Shown here: piece by piece, positions 20,116 to 25,898 of the stretch | Layout: the number at the start of each line of letters is the position of its first letter | Numbering within the stretch: the first letter of the stretch is position 1 | Assembly: GCF_001186125.1 (NCBI RefSeq) | Contig: NW_014040144.1 | Span: forward strand, 7,785 to 33,908 | Origin: Sphaeroforma arctica JP610 | Taxonomy: Eukaryota; Opisthokonta; Ichthyosporea; Ichthyophonida | Direction of reading: 5' to 3' | DNA length: 26,124 nucleotides | Notes under the pieces: model-generated | The model's database searches: none | Told to the model about the DNA's origin: nothing | Seen by the model: only the letters and a program-made list of their open reading frames with translations | Position numbers and translations under genes: made by a program

Positions 20116-20425
20116 GTATATATACACACATATACATGCATACACACATACCATTCTCAGCAATGAATGTTTCGTCATGTATACTGCCCGTCTGCAAGGG
20201 CTTGACATATGCTGTGCGGCATTCGGACAGGTTTGTGCCGTTCTTTGCCTTCGCTCTCAAATGGGCTCTCAGCAGTCCCGCGGAGACGATTGTTTTACCC
20301 ACATCAGTATTCGCCCCGTAAATCTGTGCGTGTGTATCACAGATGAGAATCAGTAGTGTATAGATAGAGTGGAAGTGGGACGGACTGATACCATTCAATT
20401 TATAATTTATATCCGTCTCAGCCAT
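9108..20425 (-). CDS. bioDA: Bifunctional dethiobiotin synthetase / DAPA aminotransferase (BioD-BioA fusion), 13 exons
   Basis: The protein makes dethiobiotin. The C-terminal PLP enzyme (BioA-type) aminates KAPA to DAPA; the N-terminal P-loop enzyme (BioD-type) closes the ureido ring with CO2 and ATP. Exons, 5' to 3': 20425-20152, 18444-18259, 17878-17696, 17187-17061, 15792-15524, 14553-14381, 13251-13117, 12783-12584, 11985-11807, 11354-11169, 10941-10825, 10474-10352, 9337-9108. All introns are GT-AG and every junction keeps phase, giving 2382 coding bases (793 residues), close to the family's usual length. BioD motifs: P-loop GANTDVGKT (37-45), Lys75 in VKPLQTG, Glu164 in VETAGG. BioA motifs: WWPFTQH (312-318), SWWTQG (358-363), TDNGST (417-422), YHGDT (463-467), Asp605 in FDEV, PLP lysine Lys634 in AKLLTGG, HGHSYTAH (667-674). 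The D-then-A order is that of plants and fungi. The start is the weakest point. Confidence 0.92.
9465..9515 (-). repeat. Shadow of exon 13 acceptor region (intron 12)
   Basis: ACGCATACTGTTCGTAGGCT followed by GACGGTGTGGTGTGCGGCAT aligns with ACACACACTGTGCCTAGACT and GAAAGCGTGATGTACGGCTG at the 5' edge of exon 13 (9301-9340). It is strongly diverged and the CAG acceptor is not preserved. Confidence 0.5.
9653..9886 (+). repeat. 66-bp tandem repeat, 3.5 copies (intron 12)
   Basis: Units beginning TGTATCGTACTTATA start near 9653, 9720, 9786 and 9853 (the last TGTTTCATACTTAAA and partial). Each contains GAAGCATTGGCAGCTTATTA and GTAGTCCATG. The apparent frame through the array is a by-product of unit lengths near a multiple of three and encodes nothing recognisable. 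Confidence 0.85.
10352..10474 (-). CDS. bioDA: bioDA exon 12: start of small domain
   Basis: It encodes CASVLTALQQYKASPNF and a helix ending EVEKLSGHR. The 'H-P-x-G-C-A-A' motif is split across the intron. Acceptor CCTGCAG|GTTGT, donor AGAG|GTAGGT, phase 1 at both ends. Confidence 0.88.
10825..10941 (-). CDS. bioDA: bioDA exon 11: BioA post-lysine region
   Basis: It encodes GVIPMSVTVASADVFDSFLG and ALLHGHSYTAHPM, the conserved BioA block after the lysine. Acceptor ATCACAG|GCGGA, donor CATGG|GTAAGT, phase 1 at both ends. Confidence 0.93.
11169..11354 (-). CDS. bioDA: bioDA exon 10: PLP-binding core
   Basis: It encodes GGMMWIDPLFQRAMIRVCR, IPVIFDEVFAGFWRLG (Asp605, pairs with the PLP ring nitrogen) and DISCYAKLLT (Lys634, the Schiff-base lysine). 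Acceptor CATACAG|GTGCC, donor ACAG|GTACCT, phase 1 at both ends. A shadow copy of its 5' edge in intron 9 keeps an acceptor and the reading frame. Confidence 0.94.
11588..11643 (-). repeat. Shadow of exon 10 with intact acceptor (intron 9)
   Basis: Plus-strand ATGGCACGTTGGAATAGCAG, then ATCAATCCAACATGAACCTC, aligns without gaps to the 5' edge of exon 10 (11309-11366). Read on the gene strand it has CCCTGCAG|GTGCCGGAGG, a better polypyrimidine-CAG acceptor than the real CATACAG, and keeps the exon frame (WIDLLFQRAIVRICKRK against WIDPLFQRAMIRVCRQR). The similarity then ends with no clear donor. Confidence 0.8.
11807..11985 (-). CDS. bioDA: bioDA exon 9: BioA helical region
   Basis: It encodes a helical segment (AREDVFSLDRDNTPLYKQY) and GDVGALMVEPVLLG, the conserved 'x-A-x-x-x-E-P-V' strand. 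Acceptor ACACAG|GGCTGA, donor TTAG|GTGTGT, phase 2 in and phase 1 out. Confidence 0.9.
12417..12503 (-). repeat. Shadow of exon 8 3' edge with donor (intron 8)
   Basis: It aligns with 12580-12668 at high identity, including the GGGTAAGTGTACATG donor. On the gene strand it keeps SVDTPTI, then hits a TGA where the true exon has CTACCG, so it cannot replace the exon. The copied block breaks off within the exon at the ACTCA corresponding to about 12669. Confidence 0.85.
12584..12783 (-). CDS. bioDA: bioDA exon 8: BioA YHGDT block
   Basis: It encodes NCYHGDTLGVMNVAEPSVF; the Tyr stacks on the PLP ring in BioA. The exon then runs through a variable region to TLPKSISG. Acceptor CTCGCAG|ACCATC (phase 0), donor ATCTGG|GTAAGT (phase 2). 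A degenerate copy of its last ~85 bases, donor included, lies at 12417-12503. Confidence 0.92.
13117..13251 (-). CDS. bioDA: bioDA exon 7: BioA GST motif
   Basis: It encodes ERVFFTDNGSTAVEVAVKMA, in which the G-S-T loop contacts the PLP phosphate in class III aminotransferases. It is 45 codons, phase 0 at both ends, with acceptor TTCTGTAG|GCGGTG and donor ACAAAG|GTGTGT. A ladder of degenerate copies of its 5' edge fills part of intron 6. Confidence 0.92.
13320..13700 (-). repeat. Ladder of exon 7 acceptor copies (intron 6)
   Basis: The exon 7 edge GAACACACGCTCGCCCCACT at 13219 recurs as GAACACACGCTCGCCCCACG at about 13326, AACATGCGTTCGCCCATACG at about 13440, CCACCACCGCCACCCACGGC at about 13559 and AATATGCGCTCACCCCAAGC at about 13660, at 105-120 bp spacing. 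The intervening intron sequence (AAGTGTCGTAAATT) is repeated too. Identity drops with distance from the exon. Confidence 0.85.
13744..14220 (+). repeat. 58-bp tandem repeat, eight copies (intron 6)
   Basis: The unit ATTAAACAGAGCATGCTTGC ... GTCGATTGGTAGCTCACAC starts at about 13744, 13802, 13860, 13918, 13976, 14034, 14092 and 14150. Paired variants (GCGTGC/GCATGC, ACCACT/ACACT, GCTCACAC/GCGCACAC) recur every second unit, so part of the array spread as a 116-bp dimer. Each unit holds the near-palindrome AAGCATGCTT or its GCG variant. Confidence 0.9.
14381..14553 (-). CDS. bioDA: bioDA exon 6: BioA substrate/cofactor pocket
   Basis: It encodes PLFDSCASWWTQGVGHGN and YAAGRYGHVIFPENVH, the typical BioA 'D-x-x-A-S-W-W-x-Q' block followed by the helix before the large domain. 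Acceptor TACTACAG|GGGAT, donor CTCAAG|GTAAGA, phase 1 in and phase 0 out. Confidence 0.92.
14691..14726 (+). repeat. 18-bp perfect direct duplication (intron 5)
   Basis: CACCTGGCGCTGTGCGCT occurs twice in perfect tandem, followed by CACCC. On the gene strand each unit ends in AGGTG, a weak donor-like sequence. No other function is evident. Confidence 0.8.
14798..15260 (-). repeat. Shadows of exon 5 3' edge (intron 5)
   Basis: The exon 5 edge (plus strand CACCGTTCTTTTCCACCACA, then TGGAAGTCATCGTCCAGTGC) recurs at 15020-15090 (GTGTTCTTCCTCTCAACCAC, then GGTCATCCAGCACCGAGTCG). A more diverged copy lies at 14798-14875 and a short one at about 15227-15250 (CCGTTCTTCTCTACCACACC). The 15020 copy still carries the CCGAGTCGAT block coding for IDSA in the real exon. 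Confidence 0.75.
15524..15792 (-). CDS. bioDA: bioDA exon 5: linker and start of BioA domain
   Basis: It encodes a Pro-rich linker (LPEIPPPEVTDLSSWY), a helix, and GVLWWPFTQHQSV, the conserved opening of eukaryotic BioA, then THIDSALDDDFHVVEKN. Acceptor AATCCAG|GCTCC, donor AACG|GTGGGT; the alternative GT two codons further on breaks phase. The inter-domain junction lies inside one exon, so the fusion is not a recent exon join. Confidence 0.9.
16625..16860 (-). repeat. Shadows of exon 4 3' edge (intron 4)
   Basis: Two degenerate copies occur. At 16775-16856, GGGGACTGTTTGCCACTCGG and GTCTGTGAGTGCTTCA match exon 4 GAGGCTGGGTGCCACTCAGC and TCTCAGTGAGTGCATC. At 16625-16690, GGCGGGAGTGCTGTGTATAC and AATCTCTGTAGGTGCATCG match the same block. 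Both are too diverged to code. Confidence 0.75.
16871..17059 (-). repeat. 63-bp tandem repeat carrying exon 4 donor copies
   Basis: Units starting CCTCTCAGAAACATACATTG begin at 16871, 16934 and 16997, exactly 63 bp apart, and the true exon 4 donor occupies the equivalent position at 17060. On the gene strand each unit presents GAG|GTATGTATG or GAG|GTATGAATG, close to the real CAG|GTATGCATG. The array is a tandem copy of the donor-proximal intron plus a few exon bases. Confidence 0.85.
17061..17187 (-). CDS. bioDA: bioDA exon 4: end of BioD domain
   Basis: It encodes GYDVVALAVLDDTTNSDALT, the last strand and helix of BioD, and continues toward the inter-domain linker. Acceptor ATTTCAG|GATAC, donor GTCAG|GTATGC, entering in phase 1 and leaving in phase 2. 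Copies of its 3' edge lie downstream at 16625-16860, and its donor is part of a 63-bp repeat. Confidence 0.88.
17696..17878 (-). CDS. bioDA: bioDA exon 3: BioD catalytic core
   Basis: It encodes TLVETAGGVLSP (Glu164, the conserved acidic residue of the 'V-E-x-A-G-G' block) and VLIGDPKLGGISSTLSAYES, the nucleotide-base-binding part of eukaryotic BioD. Acceptor GACGCAG|ATACC, donor AGAG|GTATAT, phase 1 at both ends. A (TA)n run begins at the donor. Confidence 0.92.
17971..18030 (-). repeat. Duplicate of exon 3 acceptor region (intron 2)
   Basis: GTATCTGCGACCATGGAATT, then ATTAACACATACAGTTAGTG, duplicates 17874-17930 (GTATCTGCGTCCATGGAAGT, GTTAACACATACAATTAGTG) about 97 bp away. On the gene strand the acceptor GTCGCAG|ATAC is preserved, but almost no exon is included. 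Confidence 0.85.
18259..18444 (-). CDS. bioDA: bioDA exon 2: BioD central region
   Basis: It encodes KTLHFWDIPASPHISARAE, matching the conserved 'W-x-x-P-x-S-P-H-x-A-A' region of eukaryotic BioD. The acceptor GGTACCAG|TTCCCAG at 18444 keeps phase 1 with exon 1; the CAG 7 bases later does not. The donor is TCGG|GTAAGT. Four degenerate copies of its 5' edge lie upstream in intron 1. Confidence 0.88.
18500..19010 (-). repeat. Ladder of exon 2 acceptor copies (intron 1)
   Basis: The exon 2 edge (plus strand GAAATGGAGTGTTTTCCGGT then GCACTTGACCCAATTGACTG, 18401-18440) recurs at about 18520, 18645, 18775 and 18945. Each copy is followed by the same intron sequence (GGGTAGATAGGGAGTCGAT, AACGTTAACAG, GTATTCCCAATGCTCC). 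The first copies keep the exon frame for about 15 residues (QLGQVHRDTLHFW), then run into intron. The furthest copy is the most diverged. Period about 120-130 bp. Confidence 0.9.
19070..19905 (-). repeat. Shadows of exon 1 3' edge (intron 1)
   Basis: The best copy is 19834-19905: CCATGCTCAGCAATGAATGT and TTCGTCATGTATACT repeat exon 1 CCATTCTCAGCAATGAATGT and TTCGTCATGTATACT at 20151-20185 almost exactly, with the donor position still GT. More diverged copies of the interior block GCTGTGCGGCATTCGGACAG lie at about 19517, 19343 and 19075. Intron 1 thus holds exon 1 copies at one end and exon 2 copies at the other. Confidence 0.8.
20152..20425 (-). CDS. bioDA: bioDA exon 1: BioD P-loop and diaminoacid-binding lysine
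   Basis: It encodes IYGANTDVGKTIVSAGLL (P-loop) and YVKPLQTGSIHDETF, and ends AATG|GTATGT in phase 1. The ATG at 20423-20425 is the only in-frame start before the P-loop, but its first 33 residues resemble no BioD leader. A 68-base GT...CACAG stretch ends exactly before ATT TAC GGG at 20323, and its CTTCCACTCTAT segment is duplicated just upstream. The true exon may therefore start at 20323, with an unfound 5' exon that could encode a targeting peptide. Confidence 0.75.
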
Positions 20426-22931
20426 GTAAAATCAATGTGTTCACGTAGCCGATGGTAACTAGTAATGTATAAATAGAGTGGAAGATATTAGCTCTGGATT
20501 TCAGGGCGCTTATAAAGCGGATGGTACTTGACAATTCGTTAACGGCACGAATGAGAAACGGTAGCACTACTGCTGTAAGTCATATAACGTATACACAGAA
20601 GCGTAGTTGTACAACCTCCGAGTAGTAGATGTTGGGTACTCAAGACACTGTACATGCTACCCCCGGCGTGGTAAATACATTCAAACATGCCATTTATAAC
20701 TTTACCAGTATGGACTATATATATATATCAAAAATAAACATGGCAAAACAAGCCTTGAGATAACTTTCGCGTGTCCTTATACACAGGTATGCTATTCATA
20801 CACACATCACGAACGGGTATCAGACTTGCAGCGATTGCACAGTAATCCCAGCCACACAGGCATACATATTGACTGTGATTACACATTTGTGCGTATCCTA
20901 GTAGTTGAAATCGCGCATAGCGTCAAACGTACAAAGAGTGAAAACTGGTTTCGGCTTTCTGGACCATAGTCTTGTACTAAATCAACACCACATAGACAAC
21001 CACAAGCGCCATGTGTATGGCATTGACACCATATATGGTATCTCGATCAAGTCGGAGATTTTCACACCGAATCCATTTACTATTCGCACATCTGCCAATT
21101 ATAAAAGGTTTACAGATAAAATACTTCGCCGTCGCCAATTGCTACTATAGTACGTGCAAATGTACACCACAGCCTACAGAGCGAACTCGCAGATGTCTGA
21201 CTTACGACTTAAAGACAACAGATGAATACTTTCTGTTTTCAAGAAAAACAGATGAATAGGCACAAAAATCTTGCAATTGTTGCTATGTGTCTGGAAATTA
21301 ACAACAAGTCCCGCCACCTTCTCTATTAGGTATGGATTGTATAATAATATACTCTGCACTATGCATAGACACAGAGTGAACGATAAATGTTTACCCCATA
21401 TCATACGTATCCGATGTAGTTAGCCTTATTAGTGGTCTATTACTATCAACCTTCAGAATGACTCACAAGTAGCAGTGAAAGAATTACCCGAGCATGGACA
21501 TACCTGGAACGTAGGGTTGTGGATGTTTAGGTGGTCGCCTGCTGCATGTGTTTGGGATGACCTTGAACTCAACCGCAACACTCGAGCTGCTCTCTGGCCG
21601 TTTGATCGGAGCATTTTGACCCGTATCTGTGAAATGTGTCAAAGTAGCTCGCTACCTATGTGTTTGGCTAATATGTAGCGTATAGTGATATACTATAACG
21701 TATTTATAAATAGGTATTCTCAAACTAGCGTATTCGGGATATATGTATACTAAATATAGCCAGCAGTAGTAAACACTGTCCGTCCGTCTATTTTATTTTT
21801 TTAATTGTGTTATATATTTACAGCAGAACCCAAGAGTCCTAAATACACACAACCCTACCCAGAGCATGTGAATGCCCAGATGACCTGAAGATTCTAGTGG
21901 GGGTGAAAATGACATTTCTATATTATGGACTTTTTTTTAACCTGTGACTGTCCGACTTTTAGTTTCAGACTTCAGAAATCAGAATAGGTACATATAATGC
22001 ATTTGAGCTACTTGGAGTCATGTACCCAACGTTTCGTAGATAAATTTTAGAAAACGTAAATTTACGTTTTGTTCTGGGGGTTAGTAATTCCGTCATTGCC
22101 GCCAAAACTGACAGTGACCGGTGCAGACTGCAGAGTGCAGAGATGCAGACTGCCGTCGGACTGCGGAGTTGCACTGTGGCAGTCGTATTGTTGTACAGAG
22201 TTCCGGCAGAAAGCAGACTACAGTGAGTGCAGCACTGCAGAACTGCAGACAGGACTACACAGTTTTGAATGGTAACACGTCGGAAGTACTCAACGAAGAT
22301 TTTTTATTGGTTTACACTACGATAAAATACATTTTCATTGGTTTAAAAGTTAAATTGCTATCGCCATTTTCCACCCGACGAACGGGAAGATTAATAGATT
22401 ATCATTAGAGTCACATTATGTACACACGGGAATTCTTTTGTGATGAAAAAAAAAATTTTCTCGGTATGAAGAGCGCTTTCTAAAAAGAAAAATAAATAGA
22501 CAACACAAGAAGTACTATAGTGGTTTTTTTAAAATAAAATAAAAGCGTTCAGATAACCTTAGCAGAACTATTTATTCAGTAGAGACTCTGACAGTCTTTC
22601 AGTCGTCTCAAGTCCTCAGACCTGAGACCTCATTCCTCAGACAGTGTGAGTGTCCAATCCAGACTTTGCTACACGGCACATAGTTTTGGTTAGCCAATAA
22701 GAATTGGTGTACAATGTGACCACTTTTATTTTTGATGACAAATATTCTGTCAACAAAAGAGGTGTTTACATTGCGTTCATATATGTAAAATTATAAATAA
22801 GTATACAGTATATCTCTCGACTTACTTCTTGTATGCCGGAGTGTATAAACTATAAATCCGCCTAGTATAGTCACAGCGATTGGTTTGTATATCTGTACTA
22901 TACACTCATACCTGTGTTTTACAATAGATAT
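20426..22931. other. Region between divergent bioDA and bioF
   Basis: This 2.5-kb head-to-head spacer must hold both 5' regions, and possibly a missing first exon of bioDA. Open frames of 67-82 codons exist at 20905-21150 and 21475-21678, but I recognise neither and see no splice partners. 22110-22260 is rich in TGCAGACTGCAGAG-like words, and 22570-22640 in CAGTC/CTCAGAC words. A minus-strand frame at 21965-22174 starts Arg/Ser-rich without acidic residues and could be read as a targeting peptide, but its sequence comes from the TGCAG-rich stretch and it has no clear donor. Confidence 0.5.
22844..22856 (+). promoter_or_regulatory. Possible TATA box of bioF
   Basis: Two TATAAA hexamers occur back to back (22844-22849 and 22851-22856), 76-88 bp upstream of the candidate bioF ATG at 22932, on the bioF strand. 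In AT-rich DNA such motifs arise by chance, so this is position-based only. Confidence 0.25.
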
Positions 22932-23175
22932 ATGTTGCCCACAATAAGAGCAAGCATATATTCAAGTTCCAGGATAGGTAGCAAGCATTCTAGAAGAAGC
23001 CCAAGGCCAGAGTCAAGAACTACTGTGTTGTGTAAAGGGTCGTCTGCGGCTTTCTGTGCAGACTATTTAGGGATTAGAAATCTACATACTATGCCAGATA
23101 AGATCATACAAGAGGGAGGAAAGGATGCTCCGAATGAAATCGATGGAACATATGATCTCAGCTTGGTCCTGGAAG
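22932..23175 (+). CDS. bioF: bioF exon 1 (candidate): targeting peptide and N-terminal extension
   Basis: An open frame starts at ATG 22932 with [20 protein letters not shown], rich in Arg, Lys, Ser and free of acidic residues for over 25 positions, like a mitochondrial presequence. It ends ...YDLSLVLEG at GAAG|GTTTGC in phase 1, which matches exon 2 exactly and would give LVLEGLLDKRQKLGT, similar to the usual BioF start 'L-x-x-R-x-x-x-G-x-x-R'. The donor is weak. A shorter option with the same phase ends at 22977 (GATAG|GTAGCA) and drops 66 residues. Function of the extension is inferred only. Confidence 0.45.
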
Positions 23176-23214
23176 GTTTGCTTCTTCATATGACTGACTG
23201 TTACCTGTCAACGC

Positions 23215-23300
23215 AGAGAAGTTTATATATACATATATATATATATATATATTTACAAGTTTACGTATATTTACGCACACACACGTGTATATACACACAC

Positions 23301-23379
<79 letters not shown>

Positions 23380-23694
23380 TATATATATATTATATATTAT
23401 ATATATGGTGTGTGTGTGTGTGTACATATATATATATATGTAGATGTAGATGTATGTTTAGATTGATATATATGTGTTGTTTATGCGTGTGTGTGTGTGA
23501 TTGTGTTTCATGTGCATGTGTGTGTTTGTGTTTTATGTGTGAGTGAGTGTACATTTTGATGTATGTATGCATGTTTATGTGCTTGCGTGTGTCAATACGT
23601 CGTGACTGTTTGCGCGTTTGCAAGCATGTTTTGTGTGTATGTAGATCTTATAGAGAAGACCATACCTATATACCGAAGACTGTTTGTATATAGG

Positions 23695-23729
<35 letters not shown>

Positions 23730-23735
23730 AGGAGA
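23215..23735 (+). repeat. AT and TG microsatellites in bioF intron 1
   Basis: An almost pure (AT)n tract spans about 23290-23412, then (TG)n and TGTG-rich sequence to 23560, and another (AT)n at 23697-23726. The repetitive Tyr/Ile and His/Thr frames here are artefacts of the simple repeats. Confidence 0.9.
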
Positions 23736-24030
23736 GACCAGAGATCGTACTGTATTTCACTTAGGCGAGACCACTACTCTCAATACACATCCATCACTCG
23801 TCCGCCTGCCGTACCCGATCGAACCATTTAAAACTCAGCATGACTTCCCCGGAGTAACGAGGAAAGTGTGGTACGAAACACACTGTCCAAGTCAGTGATA
23901 CGTGCACATAATCTCTCTCCCAGCTCCGGCTGTCTATGTATGTTATGCGTGTTATGCCGCTACTGTGGTAAGGTCTGCCAAGAGCTATTGTGTGCGACGC
24001 AACTGCCTATGTTGCGCGTTTCCGAGTCGA

Positions 24031-24046
24031 CCCCCCCCCCCCCCCC
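24031..24046 (+). repeat. Poly-C run of 16
   Basis: Sixteen consecutive C residues lie 92 bp upstream of bioF exon 2. It is the longest homopolymer in the window and prone to length error. Confidence 0.85.
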
Positions 24047-24138
24047 AAATTGTTGAACTCACCGGGACCACTTCTGATACCGAACTGACATCCTATATCA
24101 TGCTGATTGGTGTTGTACTATTCCGGGTCTATTAATAG

Positions 24139-24303
24139 GATTGCTGGATAAACGCCAGAAGCTGGGTACCAAACGTGCGCCCCCAGATGTAGACCGTACC
24201 CTGGTAGATTTCAGTAGTAATGACTACCTGAGTTTAGGACAATCGCGGACTCTTTGTGAGCGAGTAGGACAGGCCCTAATCGATGGTCCAGAGGCAGGTC
24301 TCG
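24139..24303 (+). CDS. bioF: bioF exon 2: 8-amino-7-oxononanoate synthase N-terminal region
   Basis: BioF is a PLP enzyme of the alpha-oxoamine synthase family that condenses pimeloyl thioester with L-alanine to KAPA. This exon encodes LLDKRQKLGTKRAPPDVD, then LVDFSSNDYLSLGQS, the signature 'D-F-S-S-N-D-Y-L-x-L' that opens the fold, and ends DGPEAGLG. The acceptor TTAATAG|GATTG lacks a strong pyrimidine tract; the donor is CTCG|GTAAGT; phase 1 at both ends. Confidence 0.92.
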
Positions 24304-24424
24304 GTAAGTAGAATGTACGCCGAAATTTACTTAAACAGTTCTTCAATGAAATCGCTGTGTTTGAGATGCCAGTTTGCGTATTATAAGTTGTTTTAGGGTA
24401 TGCGAGCAGGTAAGTCGACCTATA

Positions 24425-24460
24425 TTTGATGGTACAGGTCCAGCTCTCGGTGCGTATACC
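24425..24460 (+). repeat. Shadow of bioF exon 2 3' edge (intron 2)
   Basis: TTGATGGTACAGGTCCAGCT then CTCGGTGCGTA repeats the exon 2 end TCGATGGTCCAGAGGCAGGT CTCGGTAAGTA, about 140 bp downstream. The donor is weakened to GTGCGT. Confidence 0.65.
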
Positions 24461-24770
24461 TTCGATAGGACTGTACAGCTTAAAGATGTAACGCGTGTTG
24501 TAAGTGTATAGGTATAGTTAGTTGAGTATCGGGATGTCGCGGATTGCTTGTATTGTGTGGGAGTGACGGTCTAAACGCACGAACGCGAACCCCCGGAATC
24601 TAATGCGGTCATGATAGTTTTTCCTGACGATGTTGTTCTGCTTTGTCAATGCTCACGTGGAATACGTCACCTGGGTAAGAAATTGGTAGAAATCAATTGC
24701 ACAGCGACAAGGAGCATCGCATTAATACAACAGTATTCAATGGGGGTATAAAAGTGTCTATATATATATA

Positions 24771-25098
24771 CCCCATCGCATCTACAGCGCTATACGATTA
24801 AGTGTACAAAGGTGTATATTTTAAAACCCCACCGCATCTACAGCACTATTCGATCAAGTGTACAAAGGTGTCTATATATGAATCCCATCGCATCTACAGC
24901 ACCATTCCATTAAGTGTACAAAGGTGTATATATAAACCCCATCGCATCTACAGCACTATTCGATTAAGTGTACAAAGGTGTCGATATATAAACCCCATCG
25001 CATCTACGGCACTATTCGATTAAGTGCATAAAGGTGTCTATTTATAAACTCCATCGCATCTACAGCACTATTCAATAAATGCACAAAAGTGTCTATTT
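24771..25098 (+). repeat. About 60-bp tandem repeat, six copies (bioF intron 2)
   Basis: Units CCCCATCGCATCTACAGCAC, TATTCGATTAAGTGTACAAA, GGTGTCTATATATAAA recur from 24771, with small length differences in the AT-rich tail. The last copies are diverged (AATAAATGCACAAAAGTG). A 73-codon frame across them is an artefact. Confidence 0.9.
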
Positions 25099-25119
25099 TC
25101 GAACATGTCTTTTCCCTTC

Positions 25120-25656
25120 GTTGCCATGCATTGGGTGTATGTTTCAACTATCTTCTCACTGGCGTATGTGAAGGGTCAGCATAAATAGGAATCCTTCATT
25201 TATTATAATTCAGGGTCAACCTAAATTAAGAATTTCTCATTAATTATAATTCAGGGCTAACACAAATTAGGAATCCCTCGATAATCATAATTCAGAGTAA
25301 CATAAGTTAGGATTACCTCATTAATCATATTTCAGAACTACATCTTTTTTATGCATATCGGTTAGACATGCGATGTTGTGTACCCACCATCGTACAGGTC
25401 CTCTTATTCGGGGTGGAGTTTCCGCTAAACTTCTGCTCAATAGGCGTGTGTACAGGGTCAGTATTATTTTTATTTTCACTCACTCGATCCCAGAACTTCA
25501 CCAATACAACTACACACTTTTCGATAGACATCCGAAGGCGTAAACCTAGAATCGGGTATGTCCCCTTTGTAAATCTAGTATCATTCTCGTCACGTATGGG
25601 TTGGGTTTCCCGCCAACCTCCTTCTCATCAACACGCGTTCAGGGCCAGCATAGCAT
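25120..25656 (+). repeat. Acceptor-region copies and 45-bp repeats (bioF intron 2)
   Basis: Sequences resembling the region before exon 3 (CTTCT...GTGTGTACAGG) occur at 25120-25190, 25415-25470 (GGCGTGTGTACAGGGTCAGT) and 25600-25656 (AACACGCGTTCAGGGCCAGC). Between 25185 and 25340, units of about 45 bp (TAGGAATCCTTCATTTATTA, TAATTCAGGGTCAACC) repeat four to five times. Confidence 0.65.
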
Positions 25657-25816
25657 GAGAACTGCACCTTCAAATCCAGAGCTTAATCAATCCTATTCTT
25701 CTCAATGGCCATATGAAGTTGTATACCTGTCAACTATCATACCCTTGTCCTTCTATGTCAAGTTTGAGGTCGACCTTCTACTAACCACCCATCTCTTTTG
25801 GTGTGTGTGTGTACAG

Positions 25817-25898
25817 GCTCTACAGGGTCTCGATTGTTGTCCGGTAATTCTGTGCTCTGTGAAGACCTCGAACGACACATTGCGCAGTCCTATAGCAG
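25817..25898 (+). CDS. bioF: bioF exon 3: glycine-rich 'GSRLLSGN' segment
   Basis: It encodes STGSRLLSGNSVLCEDLERH and then IAQSYS, matching 'G-S-x-G-S-R-L-x-x-G-N-x-x-x-H-x-x-L-E' of BioF. Acceptor TGTACAG|GCTCT follows a TG-rich tract; donor AGCAG|GTAGGT, phase 1 in and phase 2 out. The next expected block ('F-N-S-G-Y-D-A-N') is not found up to the window end, so about two thirds of the protein, including the PLP lysine, lies further right. Confidence 0.9.

Noticed and set aside
19892-20356. 154-codon plus-strand open frame
   Set aside because: The middle is simple AT repeat (Tyr/Ile runs) and the rest is antisense to exon 1.
23158-23623. Tyr/Ile- and His/Thr-rich minus-strand frames
   Set aside because: Pure translation of AT and TG microsatellites.
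23740-23898. Non-repetitive plus-strand frame (GETRDRTVFHLGE...) as a bioF exon
   Set aside because: No similarity to BioF, no suitable splice sites, and the exon 1 to exon 2 join works in phase without it.
24802-25023. 73-codon frame with repeated YKGVY/SVQRC peptide
   Set aside because: An artefact of the 60-bp intronic tandem repeat, whose unit length is a multiple of three.
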